Shown in pieces: positions 33,806 through 35,724 of a DNA stretch of 35,724 bases. Origin of the DNA: Gammaproteobacteria bacterium (GTDB taxonomy: Bacteria > Pseudomonadota > Gammaproteobacteria > Chromatiales > Chromatiaceae); NCBI GenBank assembly GCA_021773975.1, contig JAJFJN010000056.1, forward strand, positions 1 through 35,724, given 5' to 3'. The stretch's first letter is position 1. Each line of letters begins with the position of its first letter. Position numbers and translations under genes: made by a program. The notes beneath the pieces are model-generated. The model searched no databases and was not told where the DNA came from. It saw only the letters and a program-made list of their open reading frames with translations.

Positions 33806-34851
33806 GCTACTAACTCTTCATTCAATTCATCGATAAGGCTTTCCATCTCCACCTCAAACAACTGACACATACTGCCCAGCCCACCCTTGCCATCAAAGGG
33901 GGCCATCTCCAGGTCCTCCTGTTCAAAATGAACAGATGATGGCAACTGTCCCATAATGACATTGGCCATGTCGAATAGACTGCACTCACGCTAACCTAAA
34001 GGTAGTTCACTACAAATGTTAATCATATAAAATCTTCAATAATCACTAGGCGTATCCGAAACAAGGCACGCGGTTGCTGTATAACAAATCCCCCTCAATC
34101 CCCCTTTTGCAAAGGGGGAAGTGGTTCGAGGCTTCGATAAACAGTGTTGGGTCAACAAAGCCTCCCTCTTTTGCAAAGGGGAAGGTAGTTCGAGGCTTCT
34201 ATAAATAATGTTGGGCCAACAAAGCATCCTTCTTTTGCAAAGATGGTTCATCTTTAAGGATGGAGTACATGCGTTGGATGGTGCTGATACAGATCTGGGC
34301 ATCCTTGGGCACGTTGGCGGATTTGAGGCGCTGCACGGCATAGAGTTCGGTGAACTTGCGGTTGTCATCCATTGGGGGTGTAGGTGAGCATCTCTTGCTC
34401 GGCCTGTTCGCCAAGGTTTTTGGTATCCACCAGAAACAGGATGCGCTTGCCTTTGGTGTGCTTGAGGATGCGATAGATGCTGGTGATGGCGGTGTAGGTT
34501 TTACCGGCACCAGTGACCATTTGGATCAGGGCACGAGGTTTTTGTGTTTGAAGGACGCTTCCAGATTGCCAATCGCCAGCTCCTGGCAGTCACGCAGCCC
34601 CAGATCGACGGCCGGGTGTTTCTCAGGATTGAGTAAAGGAAATTCAGTCAGCCGTTGGCGCAGGGAGCCACCCTGCTCCAGCCACTCTTTGTGGGTTTCC
34701 AGACGGTGAAAGGTAAACACCTCACGCGAAGCGGGGTTTTGGATCACGCCCATCGGTAAAGCGAGTGATGATGCCCGTGCTTTCATAAAGAAAGGGCAAT
34801 GACTCGTTATTGTTCACCCATTTGAGCTTGGCGCTGGCATAGCCTTCGGTT
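33802..34851 (-). pseudogene. hsdR: hsdR remnant, type I restriction endonuclease, heavily degraded
   Basis: Only parts of HsdR remain. From the high-coordinate end: YASAKLKWVNNNESLPFLYE and STGIITRFTDGRDP; a frame change near 34735; SREVFTFHRLETHKEWLEQG and HPAVDLGLRDCQELAIGNLE; a frame change near 34530; then LIQMVTGAGKTYTAITSIYR (Walker A GAGKT) and GKRILFLVDTKNLGEQAEQE; a frame change near 34380; then DDNRKFTELYAVQRLKSANV and ICISTIQRMYSILKDEP. There a 64-bp tandem repeat is inserted and the middle of the gene is gone. The last piece, 33990-33802, is the C-terminus LFDMANVIMGQLPSSVHFEQ...DELNEELVA, ending on the hsdS start. The 5' third of the gene is also missing. No active enzyme is possible. 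Confidence 0.88.
34105..34242. repeat. 64-bp tandem repeat, two copies plus a partial third, inside hsdR
   Basis: TTTTGCAAA recurs at 34105, 34169 and 34233, a period of exactly 64 bp. The units (34105-34168 and 34169-34232) are nearly identical and contain TTCGAGGCTTC, then AACAAAGC. On the left, CCCCCTTTTGCAAAGGGGG is a palindrome. The third unit stops after TTTTGCAAAG where hsdR sequence resumes. It is an insertion of a short interspersed repeat that has duplicated, not a CRISPR array. Confidence 0.8.
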
Positions 34852-35073
34852 TACCCTGTGGGTACAGGTATCCATATCCCGCTTACTGATCACCTATCGT
34901 ATGCCTTCCAACGTTGGAGCATGGGAATGAGCGCTTCTGCCCATCCCTGGCACACCAACCTAGCTCCAACAGTCCCAAGTAGGAACCCATACTTTACCCA
35001 CCATATGCAACGAGAACATTTCCATCAGCAGGATATCAATCCTCAGTTACAATTGTATTGAGTAGAGGCAATC
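34852..35073. other. Intergenic region between hsdR remnant and gnd
   Basis: No supportable gene. A plus-strand frame of 67 codons at 34858-35061 is short, lacks a ribosome binding site and has non-protein-like composition. GCCTTCCAACGTTGGAGC (about 34902-34919) is palindromic and resembles short intergenic repeats of the form CCCACGCTCC..GCGTGGGA that are common in proteobacteria. The gnd promoter must lie here, but I cannot place it. Confidence 0.5.
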
Positions 35074-35724
35074 ATGCCGAACAGAGATTTTGAGAATGAG
35101 GAGCAGCAATTGAACAGTATGGATATCGGTCTAATCGGGCTGGCAGTGATGGGGCAGAATCTGGCTCTCAATATCAATGACCATGGTTTCAAAATGGCGG
35201 TATATAACCGCTCTACAGCAAAGGTGGATGAATTTCTGAAAGGCCCGGCCAGCGGGAGCCATATCAAAGGCACCCACTCCCCGGCTGAGCTGGTGGCATC
35301 GCTGGCCAAACCGCGCAAGATCATCCTGATGGTCCGTGCCGGTGAAGCGGTAGACCTCATCATCGAACAGTTGCTCCCCCACCTTGAGCCTGGCGACATC
35401 ATCATCGACGGCGGCAACTCCCACTTCCCTGACAGCAACCGTCGCACTCACGATCTGGCCAAGCAGGGGATTCGCTTCCTCGGCTGCGGTATATCCGGCG
35501 GCGAAGAGGGGGCGCGCCACGGCCCCTCCATCATGCCTGGTGGCAATGTCGACGGCTGGCCTGAGGTGAAACCGATCTTCCAGGCCATCGCCGCCAAAGT
35601 GAACGATGAACCCTGCTGCCAATGGGTGGGAGAGGACGGAGCCGGCCACTACGTAAAGATGGTCCACAATGGCATCGAGTACGGTGATATGCAGCTCATC
35701 TGCGAGGCTTATCAGCTGATGCGC
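35074..35724 (+). CDS. gnd: 6-phosphogluconate dehydrogenase, decarboxylating (5' part)
   Basis: The first 217 codons of gnd; the gene runs off the right edge. The protein has the NADP-binding fold [17 protein letters not shown] near the start, [13 protein letters not shown] at about 110, [19 protein letters not shown] (substrate loop, about 137-155) and the catalytic Lys in [17 protein letters not shown] (about 192-208). It oxidises 6-phosphogluconate to ribulose-5-phosphate and CO2 in the pentose phosphate pathway. ATG 35074 has AGAGG upstream and adds about 15 residues compared with typical Gnd. TTG 35110 (behind GAGGAG, 7-base spacing) or ATG 35119 would give the usual N-terminus and may be the true start. 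It is GC-richer than the chemotaxis genes. No frameshift in the visible part. Confidence 0.93.
   Translation, partial: MPNRDFENEEQQLNSMDIGLIGLAVMGQNLALNINDHGFKMAVYNRSTAKVDEFLKGPASGSHIKGTHSPAELVASLAKPRKIILMVRAGEAVDLIIEQLLPHLEPGDIIIDGGNSHFPDSNRRTHDLAKQGIRFLGCGISGGEEGARHGPSIMPGGNVDGWPEVKPIFQAIAAKVNDEPCCQWVGEDGAGHYVKMVHNGIEYGDMQLICEAYQLMR

Noticed and set aside
34105-34242. Regular repeat as a possible CRISPR array
   Set aside because: The whole 64-bp unit repeats, without conserved-repeat/unique-spacer alternation, and there are only two full copies and no cas genes.
34858-35061. A 67-codon plus-strand frame before gnd
   Set aside because: No ribosome binding site, unusual composition rich in His, Pro and Trp, and overlap with palindromic intergenic repeat sequence.

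Overview
The window looks like chromosomal DNA of a flagellated gammaproteobacterium. The support is a CheY/CheA/CheW/CheR/CheD/CheB chemotaxis operon with a sigma-28-type promoter, a ychF - elongator tRNA-Met pair, a bifunctional ManC/AlgA enzyme and a Fur-box-like palindrome. I cannot name the genus. Base composition is uneven: the large gene at 27049-30507 and the start of gnd are visibly GC-richer at third positions than the AT-leaning chemotaxis block.

Layout. (1) 1-9330 reads as the right part of a genomic island. It holds a Schlafen/AlbA_2-type ATP-binding regulator (459-1925), then a restriction-modification-like operon: a MerR-like HTH protein (2130-2570), an N6-adenine DNA methylase (2583-5708) and a PD-(D/E)XK nuclease-like protein (5705-6412). 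A TOTE-type primase-helicase gene follows (6511-9073), broken by three small hairpin-pair insertions. Removing the inserts (72, 66 and 46 bp) leaves exactly 793 codons. The island ends in a 3' fragment of tRNA-Thr(UGU) (9284-9330) with the tRNA-type terminator still behind it, which marks a tRNA integration site. (2) 9376-10746 holds small housekeeping-like genes: a single-TM peptide, an RRM RNA-binding protein behind a hairpin leader, and a zinc-ribbon protein on the opposite strand. (3) 11132-23712 is a complete chemotaxis cluster, all on the plus strand: cheY, cheA, cheW, a NIT-domain poly-HAMP receptor, a second cheW, a ParA ATPase, a STAS protein, a CheZ-like protein, cheR, cheD, cheB, a receptor without a periplasmic sensor, and two tandem STAS proteins. 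Several of its proteins share a C-terminal tail of the type acidic-(V/I)-E-L-F. (4) 23822-26697 holds manC/algA, ychF and tRNA-Met(CAT). (5) 26731-26897 is a 167-bp MITE; one identical 25-bp terminus of it also sits alone at 193-217. (6) 27049-30507 encodes an 1152-residue protein that I do not recognise as a named family, with motifs resembling phosphoenolpyruvate carboxykinase. (7) 30610-34851, minus strand, is a decayed type I restriction-modification locus (hsdR, hsdS, rhuM, hsdM) carrying frameshifts, deletions, a rhuM-hsdM deletion fusion, a 70-bp palindromic element and a 64-bp tandem repeat. (8) 35074-35724 is the 5' part of gnd, cut by the window edge.

How the parts work together. 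The chemotaxis block encodes one complete signalling pathway: receptors, CheW couplers, CheA kinase, CheY output, CheR/CheB/CheD adaptation, a probable CheZ-like phosphatase and a ParA protein that may position the array. The two defence loci are at different stages. The left operon's methylase and nuclease genes are open while its TOTE partner is broken, and the right type I system is clearly dead. The least expected structure is the set of three hairpin-pair mini-elements in one defence gene and the recurring ELF tail in the chemotaxis cluster.
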